DNA of 64,000 nt. Origin: JAIXWP01 sp046309775 (lineage in GTDB: Bacteria > Bacteroidota > Bacteroidia > Flavobacteriales_D > Sanyastnellaceae). The position numbers were made by a program, and so were the translations under genes. Positions 34,502 to 43,113 of this stretch are shown here, in pieces. The stretch spans positions 1-64,000 of the forward strand of contig JBKCOM010000161.1 in NCBI GenBank assembly GCA_046309775.1, given 5' to 3'. A model generated the notes under the pieces. That model was given only the letters and a program-made list of their open reading frames with translations. It did no database searches and was not told where the DNA came from. The first letter of the stretch is position 1. Each line of letters begins with the position of its first letter.

Positions 34502-37396
34502 ATGTCCGAAAGTAAGGCACCATCAAGATTAGGTAAAGCGGCTGTAGCCCTAGGGGTCAGTAAAGACACCATCGTTGAATTTCTTTCAAAGAAAGGAGTC
34601 ATCGTGGAAAATAACCCTATGGCTAAAATCGAAGCCGATGTGTATGAAATTTTAGAAGTAGAGTTTTCTAGCGATCAAAAAGCTAAGGAAAAGACCGCAG
34701 CGCAGGCTACAAAGATTCGCGAATCACGCGAAACAATTACCATCGATTCTAACAAAAAGAAAAAAGGCGATGGCACTGATGAAGAAGAGCCCGAAATTGA
34801 CCTCTCTAAATTCAAAAGAAAAGTAGAAACTCCAGCTCCGAAAGTCGAACTGGCTCCAGAACCTACACCTGAGCCAGAACCTACACCGGAACCCGAGCCA
34901 ACGCCAATCGCTGAAGTAAAAGAAGAAACTCCAGAGCCCGTTCAGGTCGTAGAACCTACTCCTATCCAAGAGGAAGACAAGCCTAATGAGGTTAAAATCG
35001 TTGGCAAAATTGACCTAAGCGCTCTCGAAAAACCAAAAGGCAAAGGCAAGAAAAAAGAGGAGCCCAAAAAAGAAATTGAAGATAAAAAATCTAAGGGTAA
35101 AAAAACAAGTGAAGAACCTACCCCCACTCCTCCGCCAGCTGCTGACCCTATAAAACCAGCAGCCCAAGAAAACGAAGAAAAACAGCCAGAAGCTCCAGTA
35201 GAAAAAGAACTCATACGTGTAAATGTTCAAAAACTAAGCGGAGTGAAGTTGATGGGTAAAATAGAACTCCCAACAACGCCTGCAGAGAAGAAGAAAGAGG
35301 AACAAAAAGCTGCGAACGAAGCCAATAAAGAAAAGCGCAAACGCAAACGCGTAGCAAAAGTTGACATTGGTCGTCAACAAGAGCAAGACAAAAACAATAG
35401 AAACAAGCCGAACACTGGTGGTGGAAATCAAAATAGACCTGGTCAAAATAACCAAAATAGACCCGGCGCTAATCCTCCTCAAAAAACAGAACTTAACGAG
35501 CAACAAATCCAAAATCAAATCAAGGAAACTCTTGCTCGCTTAGGTAATCAAGGCAAGTCGAAGTCTTCTAAGTTTAGAAGAGAAAAACGCGAACAAGTTG
35601 CGCGTCGTGCAGAAGAACAAATGATGCGCGAACAGGCTCAGGATTCAATCCTGAAGCTTACTGAGTTCGTAACAGTTTCGGAACTCGCAACGATGATGAA
35701 TAGACAACCAGTAGAAATCATTTCTGCTTGTATGTCGCTCGGTATTTTCGCTTCTATCAACCAGCGTCTCGATGCAGAAACGATTCACATCATCGCAGAA
35801 GAATTTGGTTATCAAATTGAATTCGTAAGCGCAGAGGTAACAGATACTATTGTTGAAGAGCAAGACAAGCCTGAGGATTTGGTGCCTCGACCACCGGTCG
35901 TTACCGTAATGGGTCACGTAGACCACGGTAAAACATCTTTGCTTGACTTTATTAGAAATGCAAATGTGGTGGCGGGTGAAGCAGGTGGAATCACTCAGCA
36001 CATAGGTGCTTACAGCGTAATGCTTCCTGCATCCGGCAAACGCATCACTTTCCTAGATACACCAGGTCACGAGGCGTTCACAGCAATGCGTGCGCGTGGT
36101 GCTCAAGTGACCGACCTTGCTATCATCGTGATCGCCGCAGACGACAGCGTAATGCCTCAAACAAAAGAGGCTATCAGCCACGCTCAAGCCGCTGGTGTAC
36201 CGATGATTTTCGCACTTAATAAAGTCGATAAGCCTGACGCTAATCCTGAAAGAATTCGCGAGCAATTGGCAAACATGAATATCCTCGTTGAAGAATGGGG
36301 TGGTAAATATCAAAGCCAAGAAGTAGCTGCGAAAAAAGGAATGAACATCGACAAGCTACTTGAAAAAGTACTTCTCGAGTCCGAACTATTAGATCTTAAA
36401 GCAAATCCAAATAAACGTGCCGTTGGTACTGTCATCGAATCATCACTCGACAAAGGCCGCGGATATGTAGCTACTGTGCTTGTTGAAGGCGGTACCTTAA
36501 GAGTCGGAGATCCAATTCTTGCAGGTCAAAACAGTGGCCGCGTGCGCGCAATGTTCAACGAGCGCGGACAGAAAATCACTGAGGCTGGTCCCGCGATGCC
36601 TGTTTCTTTGCTCGGTTTCGAAGGCGCACCAAATGCTGGTGACAGATTCTATGTTGTAGAAGATGAGCGTGAAGCAAGAAGCATCGCTACCAAGCGTCAA
36701 CAATTGCAACGTGAACAAAGCGTACGTACTAAGAAACACCTCACCATCGAAGAAATCGGTCGTCGTATCGCTCTTGGAGACTTCAAGCAGTTGAACCTCA
36801 TCGTGAAAGGTGACGTGGATGGATCTGTAGAAGCATTAGTGGATTCATTACAAAAACTCTCTACTGAAAAAATCCAAGTAAGCATCATTCACAAAGGTGT
36901 GGGTCAAATCTCAGAAGGTGACGTGCTATTGGCTTCGGCTTCCGATGCAATCATCGTCGGCTTCCAAGTGCGTCCTAGCCAAGGTGCCCGCAGACTTGCA
37001 GAAACAGAAGAAATTCAAATCAAATTATACAGCGTTATCTACAAAGCCATCGAAGAAATCAAAGAAGCGATGGAAGGTATGTTGTCGGCCAAGATCGAAG
37101 AACAAATTGTTGGTACCGCAGAGATTCGCGATGTTTTCAAAATCACGAAAGTGGGAACTGTCGCAGGTTGTTTCGTTCAAGATGGAAAACTCACACGCAA
37201 CAGCAAAGTGCGCGTGATCCGCGACGGTATTGTAATCTATACTGGCGAACTCGGCTCTCTCAAGCGTTTCAAAGACGACGTGAAAGAAGTAACCAAAGGT
37301 TATGAATGTGGTTTGAACGTCGAGAAATTCAACGATATTAAAGTAGGCGACTTAGTAGAAGCATTCGAAGAAGTGGAAGTGAAGCAAACGCTTTAA
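34502..37396 (+). CDS. infB: Translation initiation factor IF-2
   Basis: 964 residues. Short N-terminal IF2N domain (SRLGKAAVALGVSKDTIVEFL), then a long low-complexity Pro/Glu/Lys-rich linker (~85-330, with PEPTPEPEPTPEPEPTP and Asn/Gln-rich NNRNKPNTGGGNQNRPGQNN), the second IF2N, the GTPase core (GHVDHGKTSLLD, DTPGHEAF, NKVDK) and C-terminal domains. Recruits initiator tRNA to the 30S subunit. The extended linker is usual for Bacteroidota. Confidence 0.97.
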   Translation: MSESKAPSRLGKAAVALGVSKDTIVEFLSKKGVIVENNPMAKIEADVYEILEVEFSSDQKAKEKTAAQATKIRESRETITIDSNKKKKGDGTDEEEPEIDLSKFKRKVETPAPKVELAPEPTPEPEPTPEPEPTPIAEVKEETPEPVQVVEPTPIQEEDKPNEVKIVGKIDLSALEKPKGKGKKKEEPKKEIEDKKSKGKKTSEEPTPTPPPAADPIKPAAQENEEKQPEAPVEKELIRVNVQKLSGVKLMGKIELPTTPAEKKKEEQKAANEANKEKRKRKRVAKVDIGRQQEQDKNNRNKPNTGGGNQNRPGQNNQNRPGANPPQKTELNEQQIQNQIKETLARLGNQGKSKSSKFRREKREQVARRAEEQMMREQAQDSILKLTEFVTVSELATMMNRQPVEIISACMSLGIFASINQRLDAETIHIIAEEFGYQIEFVSAEVTDTIVEEQDKPEDLVPRPPVVTVMGHVDHGKTSLLDFIRNANVVAGEAGGITQHIGAYSVMLPASGKRITFLDTPGHEAFTAMRARGAQVTDLAIIVIAADDSVMPQTKEAISHAQAAGVPMIFALNKVDKPDANPERIREQLANMNILVEEWGGKYQSQEVAAKKGMNIDKLLEKVLLESELLDLKANPNKRAVGTVIESSLDKGRGYVATVLVEGGTLRVGDPILAGQNSGRVRAMFNERGQKITEAGPAMPVSLLGFEGAPNAGDRFYVVEDEREARSIATKRQQLQREQSVRTKKHLTIEEIGRRIALGDFKQLNLIVKGDVDGSVEALVDSLQKLSTEKIQVSIIHKGVGQISEGDVLLASASDAIIVGFQVRPSQGARRLAETEEIQIKLYSVIYKAIEEIKEAMEGMLSAKIEEQIVGTAEIRDVFKITKVGTVAGCFVQDGKLTRNSKVRVIRDGIVIYTGELGSLKRFKDDVKEVTKGYECGLNVEKFNDIKVGDLVEAFEEVEVKQTL

Positions 37397-37410
37397 TTCC
37401 TTTTCAAAAG

Positions 37411-38136
37411 ATGAAAAAAAATATTCCGAACTTTATCACCTTGGGCAACCTCCTTTGCGGAGTCGTTGCCCTTGTTGTTGATAGCCTCGAGCTATCTCTG
37501 CTCCTCATCTTCATTGCAGCCGTGCTCGATTTCCTTGATGGACTCGTGGCGCGCTTGCTTGGAGTATCCGGAGAAATGGGCAAGCAGCTCGACTCTCTCG
37601 CTGATGTTGTCAGTTTTGGTGTCGTACCGGGTGTTTTGGTCTTTCGTTTTTTACATCAGTTCATCGTCCCCGCTAGCCTAGTGGAATATTTGATTCTCGC
37701 AACTCCTCTCCTAATGGCAATTGCAGGTGCATGGCGCCTAGCTAGATTCAACATCGACACTGAACAAACTAACTATTTTAAAGGACTTCCTATTCCTGCT
37801 AACGGAATATTTTGGATTGGATATTTAATGCTATTCAATCCTTCAAACCCCATCATTGGAGATTTTTCGCTCGTTATTACGCTGACAATAGTCATGTCCA
37901 TATTGATGTCTCTAATAATGATTTCTAAAATCAAAATATTGAACTTCAAGGTGAAAAGCCTCACCTGGCATGGCAACCAAAGTAGATACGTGTTTTTAAT
38001 CATTGCGACTTTCATCATATTTTGGTCAATTTTCAAACAAAGGCCTTTTTTAGCTGTTCCAGCTTGTATACTTTTGTACCTCATTACTTCTATCATTCAT
38101 TATTATATACTCCAAAAAAATGAAGTTCAAAGCTGA
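37411..38136 (+). CDS. pssA: CDP-diacylglycerol-serine O-phosphatidyltransferase
   Basis: 241 residues, multi-helix membrane enzyme making phosphatidylserine from CDP-diacylglycerol and serine, the first step to phosphatidylethanolamine. The CDP-alcohol phosphotransferase motif is complete: DG-LV-AR-LLGVSGEM-G-KQL-D-SLA-D. Starts NIPNFITLGNLLCG, the typical opening. 14 bases after infB, and its 3' end overlaps purS by 17 bases. Confidence 0.93.
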   Translation: MKKNIPNFITLGNLLCGVVALVVDSLELSLLLIFIAAVLDFLDGLVARLLGVSGEMGKQLDSLADVVSFGVVPGVLVFRFLHQFIVPASLVEYLILATPLLMAIAGAWRLARFNIDTEQTNYFKGLPIPANGIFWIGYLMLFNPSNPIIGDFSLVITLTIVMSILMSLIMISKIKILNFKVKSLTWHGNQSRYVFLIIATFIIFWSIFKQRPFLAVPACILLYLITSIIHYYILQKNEVQS

Positions 38137-38371
38137 TATCGATGTGATGCCATTAGAGGCATTGCTTGACCCACAAGGAAAGGCTGTAACCAACTCAATG
38201 AGCAATCTTGGCCTTCCAGAAATTAGTGGAGTTAGAATTGGCAAGCATATCACGTTGTACGTTGATGCAAAAGATAAATCAGCAGCAGAAGCAAAAGTTA
38301 ATGAAGCCTGCAAAAAACTTTTGTGCAATGAAATCATGGAGTACTACAAATTTTCAGTGAACGAAGCCTAA
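38120..38371 (+). CDS. purS: Phosphoribosylformylglycinamidine synthase subunit PurS
   Basis: 83 residues, normal for PurS. Seen: KFKADIDVMPLEALLDPQGKAV, NLGLPEISGVRIGKHITLYVDAK and ACKKLLCNEIMEYYKFSV. PurS bridges PurQ and the small PurL in the fourth step of purine synthesis, so the genome should encode a small PurL and PurQ rather than the large single-chain enzyme. Begins inside the end of pssA, indicating coupling. Confidence 0.9.
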   Translation: MKFKADIDVMPLEALLDPQGKAVTNSMSNLGLPEISGVRIGKHITLYVDAKDKSAAEAKVNEACKKLLCNEIMEYYKFSVNEA

Positions 38372-38373
38372 GA

Positions 38374-38751
38374 GTGAAACGTCTTGCAGCCATAGCATTA
38401 TTAGTTGTACTAGCAGCTCCGCTGTTGTACAAGTCTGCCATGATGCTGCATTACTATAACAATTTAAAATATTATTCTGAGGTACTTTGTGAAAACAAAG
38501 CACGCCCAGAGATGCATTGTAATGGTTCTTGTGCTATCGCCAAAGAATTGAGCGCTGCAGAAGAGGGCAAAGCCAATGCTGAAAAAAACATTCCGGAGCT
38601 TACCAGAATTGAAGTAAGCACATTCCTTACCTCACAGCAGCTCATGCTCCCTGAGGTAGGCGTTGAGCCGATGTTAGAATTAAACACTTTCTATATTGAA
38701 CCGAAGTCAGAGGTTCATCGTTTGATAATCGACCGTCCACCAGTGGGGTAG
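38374..38751 (+). CDS. Small membrane-anchored cysteine-rich protein before the MbnP/MbnH genes
   Basis: 125 residues from a GTG start two bases after purS. N-terminal hydrophobic helix (LAAIALLVVLAAPLLYKSAMML), then LCENKARPEMHCNGSCAIAKEL with three cysteines and a His in a C-x9-C-x3-C pattern, and a proline-rich end. Not a family I can name. The Cys/His cluster and the position directly ahead of copper-type genes suggest metal binding or delivery; that is inference. Confidence 0.6.
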   Translation: MKRLAAIALLVVLAAPLLYKSAMMLHYYNNLKYYSEVLCENKARPEMHCNGSCAIAKELSAAEEGKANAEKNIPELTRIEVSTFLTSQQLMLPEVGVEPMLELNTFYIEPKSEVHRLIIDRPPVG

Positions 38752-38824
38752 GCCATTCAAAATTCGGAATTTCGCATTCAGAATACCCCCGTATCATTAT
38801 CAAACATTATTATTAAAAATTCAA

Positions 38825-39607
38825 ATGAAAAATACATACCTCGTGGCAGGAGTACTTGCCGCTTCAATCCTATTATTTTCTTGTAAAAAAGACGAAGAAG
38901 AAAACACAACGCCAACACCAGTAACACCAACTGTTACTTATGGTGAAATCGAACTTGAAATGGAGCATTTTTTTGGTGCCAGTGAATTTGCACTCAATAC
39001 TCCTTTCACAACCGCAGCAGGAGAGCAACTCACTTTTACAACGGCTAAGTATTATGTATCCAACATTGCGCTCACTAAAGCAGATGGAAGCACTTGGAGA
39101 CAAGAAGAAAGCTATCATTTAATTGATCTTAGCAATCCTTCTTCAGCGTTGCTTCACATCCACGATGTGCCAACAGGTGACTATACTGGATTGACTTTCA
39201 CTGTAGGAGTTGATAGCACACGCAACGTTAGCGGAGCGCAAGAAGGAGCACTCAGTGTTTCTAACAACATGTTTTGGAGTTGGAACAGTGGTTATATCTT
39301 CATCAAACTAGAAGGTAGCAGCCCAGCTTCAATGTCGGGTTCATTCACATATCACTTAGGTGGATTCCAAGGTGCAAATAAAGCCCTCAATACAGGCAGC
39401 TTCAACTTTGGACCTGCAATGTTGATGGTGCGTGAAAACGCCGCACCTGTAGTGCACATGATGATTGATGTAGCGCAGACGTTCGACAATAGTGCGTCAC
39501 CCTTTAGTGTAGCTACTGCATCCAACGTACACATGCCCGGTGCAAATGCAAAATTGGTTGCTGGAAATTTCTTCTCAGGTATTGAATTCGACCACATCCA
39601 CAATTAA
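38825..39607 (+). CDS. MbnP-family copper-binding lipoprotein
   Basis: 260 residues. Lipobox LLFSC followed by KKDEEE, so probably surface-exposed. Seen: TTAKYYVSNIALTKADGSTW, YHLIDLSNPSSALLHIHDVPTGDYTGLTFTVGVD, GAQEGALSVSNNMFWSWNSGYIFIKLEG, FTYHLGGFQG: the signature blocks of MbnP. In characterised pairs the partner MbnH oxidises a tryptophan of MbnP to kynurenine, creating a Cu(I) site. The Trp-rich MFWSWNSGY block is present; which Trp would be modified cannot be said. The partner gene follows after five bases. Confidence 0.88.
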   Translation: MKNTYLVAGVLAASILLFSCKKDEEENTTPTPVTPTVTYGEIELEMEHFFGASEFALNTPFTTAAGEQLTFTTAKYYVSNIALTKADGSTWRQEESYHLIDLSNPSSALLHIHDVPTGDYTGLTFTVGVDSTRNVSGAQEGALSVSNNMFWSWNSGYIFIKLEGSSPASMSGSFTYHLGGFQGANKALNTGSFNFGPAMLMVRENAAPVVHMMIDVAQTFDNSASPFSVATASNVHMPGANAKLVAGNFFSGIEFDHIHN

Positions 39608-39612
39608 TTTTT

Positions 39613-40650
39613 ATGAAAGCAATTCGTAAAATAGGCGGATTGTTTTGGTTAATGGTCGTCTTCACCTCCTGTGTGAAGCACGAAGAGATTGAGGAACAAA
39701 CGCCACCAGCCTCCTTTCAAGGGCTGGTGGTACCCCCTCATTTTCCTCAGCCACACTACAATTTCCAAAACAACCCGATTACAAAGGAAGGCTTTGAATT
39801 AGGCCGCAGCCTATTCTACGATCCTATCCTAAGCATCGATAGCACCATATCCTGCGGCTCATGTCATGCACAAGTGCATGCATTTGCAGACCACGGAACA
39901 ACAGTAAGCACCGGTGTTGGCGGTGCCTTGGGCAAACGAAACTCACCTACCATCCAAAATATGGCATGGTACACCTCCTTTATGTGGGATGGAGGAATTA
40001 ATCACATTGAAGTGATGCCATTCGCTCCTATCACCTCAAGCATTGAGATGGGTGAAACGATGCTTGGTGTACAAAACAAACTTCAAGCTCACCCAACTTA
40101 TCCCGCACGCTTCCAAGAAGCTTTTGGTTCGGAAGAAATTTCTTCTCAAAAAATACTCTATGCCCTCGCTCAATTTATGTCAATGATGGTGAGCGCTGAC
40201 AGCAAATATGATAAAGTGCTGAAAGGAGAAACTTCATTTGACGCAAGAGAACTTCAGGGTTATCAACTCTTTCAGCAAAAATGCGCAACCTGTCACGCAG
40301 AGCCCCTTCTCACCGATTTTTCGTTTAGAAATAATGGTATGCTTGAAGACTATTCCAATGACGAAGGACGCTCTCATATTTCAAAAGACCCCCAGGACTT
40401 CGGGAAATTCAAAGTACCTACACTTCGCAATGTTACACTAAGTCATCCTTATATGCACGATGGAAGTATTCGCCATCTGACAGAAGTGATTGACATGTAC
40501 AGCAACGGTGTCCATCAACACTTCAATACTGACCCTTTGCTTGCGCAACCATTCAATTTTTCTGAGGAAGAAAAAGAAGCGTTGTTATACTTCCTATACA
40601 CACTTGAGGACTATACTTTTCTCGGCAATCATGAACTCTCAGAACAATGA
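39613..40650 (+). CDS. MbnH-like diheme cytochrome c peroxidase-family lipoprotein
   Basis: 345 residues with a lipobox (MVVFTSC). Two heme sites: SCGSCHAQVHAF near residue 76 and KCATCHAEPLLTDFSF near 224. FKVPTLRNVTLSHPYMHDGSIRHLTEVIDMY is typical of the MauG/CcpA family. Next to an MbnP homologue the expected role is tryptophan oxidation of that protein rather than peroxide removal. The stop overlaps the next start (ATGA). Confidence 0.88.
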   Translation: MKAIRKIGGLFWLMVVFTSCVKHEEIEEQTPPASFQGLVVPPHFPQPHYNFQNNPITKEGFELGRSLFYDPILSIDSTISCGSCHAQVHAFADHGTTVSTGVGGALGKRNSPTIQNMAWYTSFMWDGGINHIEVMPFAPITSSIEMGETMLGVQNKLQAHPTYPARFQEAFGSEEISSQKILYALAQFMSMMVSADSKYDKVLKGETSFDARELQGYQLFQQKCATCHAEPLLTDFSFRNNGMLEDYSNDEGRSHISKDPQDFGKFKVPTLRNVTLSHPYMHDGSIRHLTEVIDMYSNGVHQHFNTDPLLAQPFNFSEEEKEALLYFLYTLEDYTFLGNHELSEQ

Positions 40651-41618
40651 GAAAAATTTATTTAATACTATTTAGTCTCATTTTCATTCATCATACGATA
40701 TATGCGTGTGACATTTGTGGTTGCGGCACTGGTGGGAGCTTTATGGGAATCATTCCAAATTTTGGAAGCAATCAAATAGCGCTGCGTTCTACATTTAGAA
40801 GTTTTGATCATCCGAATACCACGCTCAACTATAACGGCAGAAGCCGAGTTTTGCGCGATGATATGTATCAATCTGAATTCTCATATCGTCATTTTTCAAA
40901 AAATAAATGGAGTGTATTTGTCAATATTCCATACCGAATAAACACTCGGTTTGAGTCTGAACGTACCACCACTATTCGTGGACTGGGCGACATTAACGCA
41001 AGTTTCAATTACACTTTTGTAAATACTTCTGACAGCATGTCCCACGCCATCAAACACGTTCTAATGGCAGGCATGGGTATCAAGCTTGCCAATGGAAAAT
41101 TTATGCAACGTGATGAAACAAAGCTGATGCTACCTACATTGTTTCAGATAGGCACTGGCGCTACCAACGCCACCGGACACCTTTACTATACACTGCGCTA
41201 CCAGCGCTGGGGCCTCAATGTGAATGGTCTGTACGTCTACTCAGGAAAGAATGAGTTAGAATATCAAATTGGAAATCAAATTCAGACAACGACATCTATT
41301 TTTTGGAAAAAAGACTTTACCTATAAGAAAAGAAGAATTGCGGAAGGAACCCAAGTCTTCGACCCTAAAAACTCAAAGTCACTTAGTATTTTACCCTCTC
41401 TTGGGTTCAATTATGAAAACAGTGAGTCTGATAGAGAATTTGGACGTGAGAAAGAATTTACCGGAGGTACACACTATTTCGGACATCTCGCATTAGACGT
41501 GATGTTCGAGCGACTAGCCATCAGCACATTCTACCAGTACGCCTTGGCGTCTAAGGTTGGAATTGCTCAGCCTGATAATAGATCTCGTTTAGGTTTTGCA
41601 CTCACTTGGCGGCTATAA
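40647..41618 (+). CDS. Outer-membrane beta-barrel with N-terminal CDICGCG motif
   Basis: 323 residues. A signal peptide ends near HHTIYA and the mature protein begins CDICGCGTGGSFMG, a tight cysteine cluster able to bind a soft metal, or a lipid-modified Cys. The remainder alternates like barrel strands (SEFSYRHFSKNKWSVFVNIPYRIN, LYYTLRYQRWGLNVNGLYVYSG, LSILPSLGFNYEN) and ends LTWRL. Proteins of this type recur beside MbnP/MbnH-like genes in Bacteroidota as far as I recall. Likely outer-membrane copper passage or sensing; inference. Confidence 0.75.
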   Translation: MRKIYLILFSLIFIHHTIYACDICGCGTGGSFMGIIPNFGSNQIALRSTFRSFDHPNTTLNYNGRSRVLRDDMYQSEFSYRHFSKNKWSVFVNIPYRINTRFESERTTTIRGLGDINASFNYTFVNTSDSMSHAIKHVLMAGMGIKLANGKFMQRDETKLMLPTLFQIGTGATNATGHLYYTLRYQRWGLNVNGLYVYSGKNELEYQIGNQIQTTTSIFWKKDFTYKKRRIAEGTQVFDPKNSKSLSILPSLGFNYENSESDREFGREKEFTGGTHYFGHLALDVMFERLAISTFYQYALASKVGIAQPDNRSRLGFALTWRL

Positions 41619-41710
41619 TGAGCCTTCTTAGGTTACCACGATTGCCAGTCAATTGAATCGAATCAATTGTGGATAAACGATATATTCGTTCATCATTAAA
41701 TCAAACCGCT

Positions 41711-42520
41711 ATGAAAAAATTTTTACTTTCTTTTGGAATCATCATTTCTATTGGTGCATCCGCCCAAGTGAATAATTTCTCTGTAGGAGATCTTATACCA
41801 GATTTTACAATTACTGACGTAGATGGTGTTGAACACAGTCTATATGAGTATTGCGACAATGGTCAGTATGTTATGTTAGACTTCTTTTTTGACACATGCC
41901 CTCCATGTATCCAAACCACTCCGATTTTCAATCAATTGCACGAAACTTATGGATGCAATGGCGGTGACCTTGTTTGTCTTTCAGTAAACAATGGAACAGA
42001 TTCGGACGCGGAAGTTTTGGCATTTGAGGAGAGCTATGGCGGCACATACTCACATGCCCCTGCCATCAGTGCCGACGGCGGAAGCACAGCTGTTGACGAT
42101 TTATTCGGCATCACAGCTTATCCAACATACTGCCTTATCGGACCAGATCGCACGCTTGTGAACGCAGATATCTGGCCGATTAATAGCTTAGCATCTTTCA
42201 CCAATGTTCTCCCAAATGATATCCAGCCTCAAGCTTGTGCATTGACTGTGGAAGAAAATAATGAAGTAACAAATGTGCGTTTATTCCCGAATCCTGCAAA
42301 TGAAAACACGACATTGACATTCACACTTTCGAGCGCGCAGCAAGTAATTGCCTCTGTTTACAATGTGCTCGGAGAACGCGTATTTGAATTCAACAGCGGA
42401 ACAGCGTCTACAGGCGTTCAGCGCATTGACATCAATACTTCCGAGTTTGCAAACGGTAGTTATGTGATCCAATTGCAAGTGGGCGCTACACGCACTTCAA
42501 GGACTTTGATTGTACAGTAG
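41711..42520 (+). CDS. Secreted thioredoxin-like protein with T9SS sorting domain
   Basis: 269 residues from the ATG at 41711, which exposes a signal peptide (LLSFGIIISIGASAQ); the frame runs back to 41669. TlpA/redoxin-like domain with active-site FFFDTCPPCIQTTP and AYPTYCLIGPDR with the cis-Pro region. The last ~75 residues (RLFPNPANENTTLTFTL...RTSRTLIVQ) form a T9SS sorting signal, so this CxxC protein acts outside the cell. Monocistronic with a strong terminator. Confidence 0.88.
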   Translation: MKKFLLSFGIIISIGASAQVNNFSVGDLIPDFTITDVDGVEHSLYEYCDNGQYVMLDFFFDTCPPCIQTTPIFNQLHETYGCNGGDLVCLSVNNGTDSDAEVLAFEESYGGTYSHAPAISADGGSTAVDDLFGITAYPTYCLIGPDRTLVNADIWPINSLASFTNVLPNDIQPQACALTVEENNEVTNVRLFPNPANENTTLTFTLSSAQQVIASVYNVLGERVFEFNSGTASTGVQRIDINTSEFANGSYVIQLQVGATRTSRTLIVQ

Positions 42521-42541
42521 TTCTGTATCATAGAATATAAA

Positions 42542-42573
42542 AACCCCAAGCTTTCGCTTGGGGTTATTTTTTT
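42542..42573 (+). terminator. Intrinsic terminator after the thioredoxin-like gene
   Basis: AACCCCAAGC (42542-42551) pairs with GCTTGGGGTT (42556-42565) around TTTC, followed by ATTTTTTT. Confidence 0.92.
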
Positions 42574-42589
42574 CACTCAAACTTTTCTT

Positions 42590-42974
42590 TTGTTCGTAAT
42601 TCTTATAGCTACCAATCTCAACTTGCGTTCACAATCTGATTCAAGTCAATGGAAAATTGGTATTAATGGTATCGTCAGCACGGGTTATGGCAATCAAGGT
42701 GTGACGACTCCATTTTGGGAAACAAAGACAATGCTAGGATTAAAGGTTAGAAAAATTTGTTTGGCCCCCTCTATAGTCTTCACTTAGAAACAGGGGTAAA
42801 AGCCACTTCCTACCCGTTGATCATTCCATCAATTGGCATAAGATACTATTTGATCCTGTTATAAAATACAATCACAATATTAACTTAGGAATTCATATTC
42901 CTCTCAACCCAAGCCGTGGCAATACCACCACCCTCTCCTTGAGAGGCGGTGCAAACCTTTTTACCTTCGGCTAA
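42590..42974 (+). pseudogene. Decayed exported barrel-like gene
   Basis: Three coding pieces in three frames. From 42590: LFVILIATNLNLRSQS (a signal peptide without start codon) then WKIGINGIVSTGYGNQG. From 42772: YSLHLETGVKATSYPLIIPSIGIRYYL. From 42867: YNHNINLGIHIPLNPSRGNTTT and LSLRGGANLFTFG-stop at 42972-42974. Together they look like a small outer-membrane barrel of which the start and interior have been lost. Not functional as read. Confidence 0.7.
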
Positions 42975-43113
42975 TCCGCCAGTTATCCTATGATTTTAGA
43001 TGGATATAATGTGGCGATAAGACTTTTTGTACTTTTATATGAGAGTTAGAAGTACGTTTATCATTCTTTAAATAACGAAGAAGAATAATTACAATCAAAG
43101 TTTAACCATTACT

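Noticed and set aside
42590..42787. 65-residue reading frame as an intact gene
   Set aside because: No proper start codon, and the coding signal continues in two other frames; treated as a pseudogene.
43022..43046. Possible sixth operator before the GH39-like gene (ACTTTTTGT at 43022)
   Set aside because: Only the left arm is present; the right arm position reads TATATGAGA, and the -7 spacing is 23 bases.
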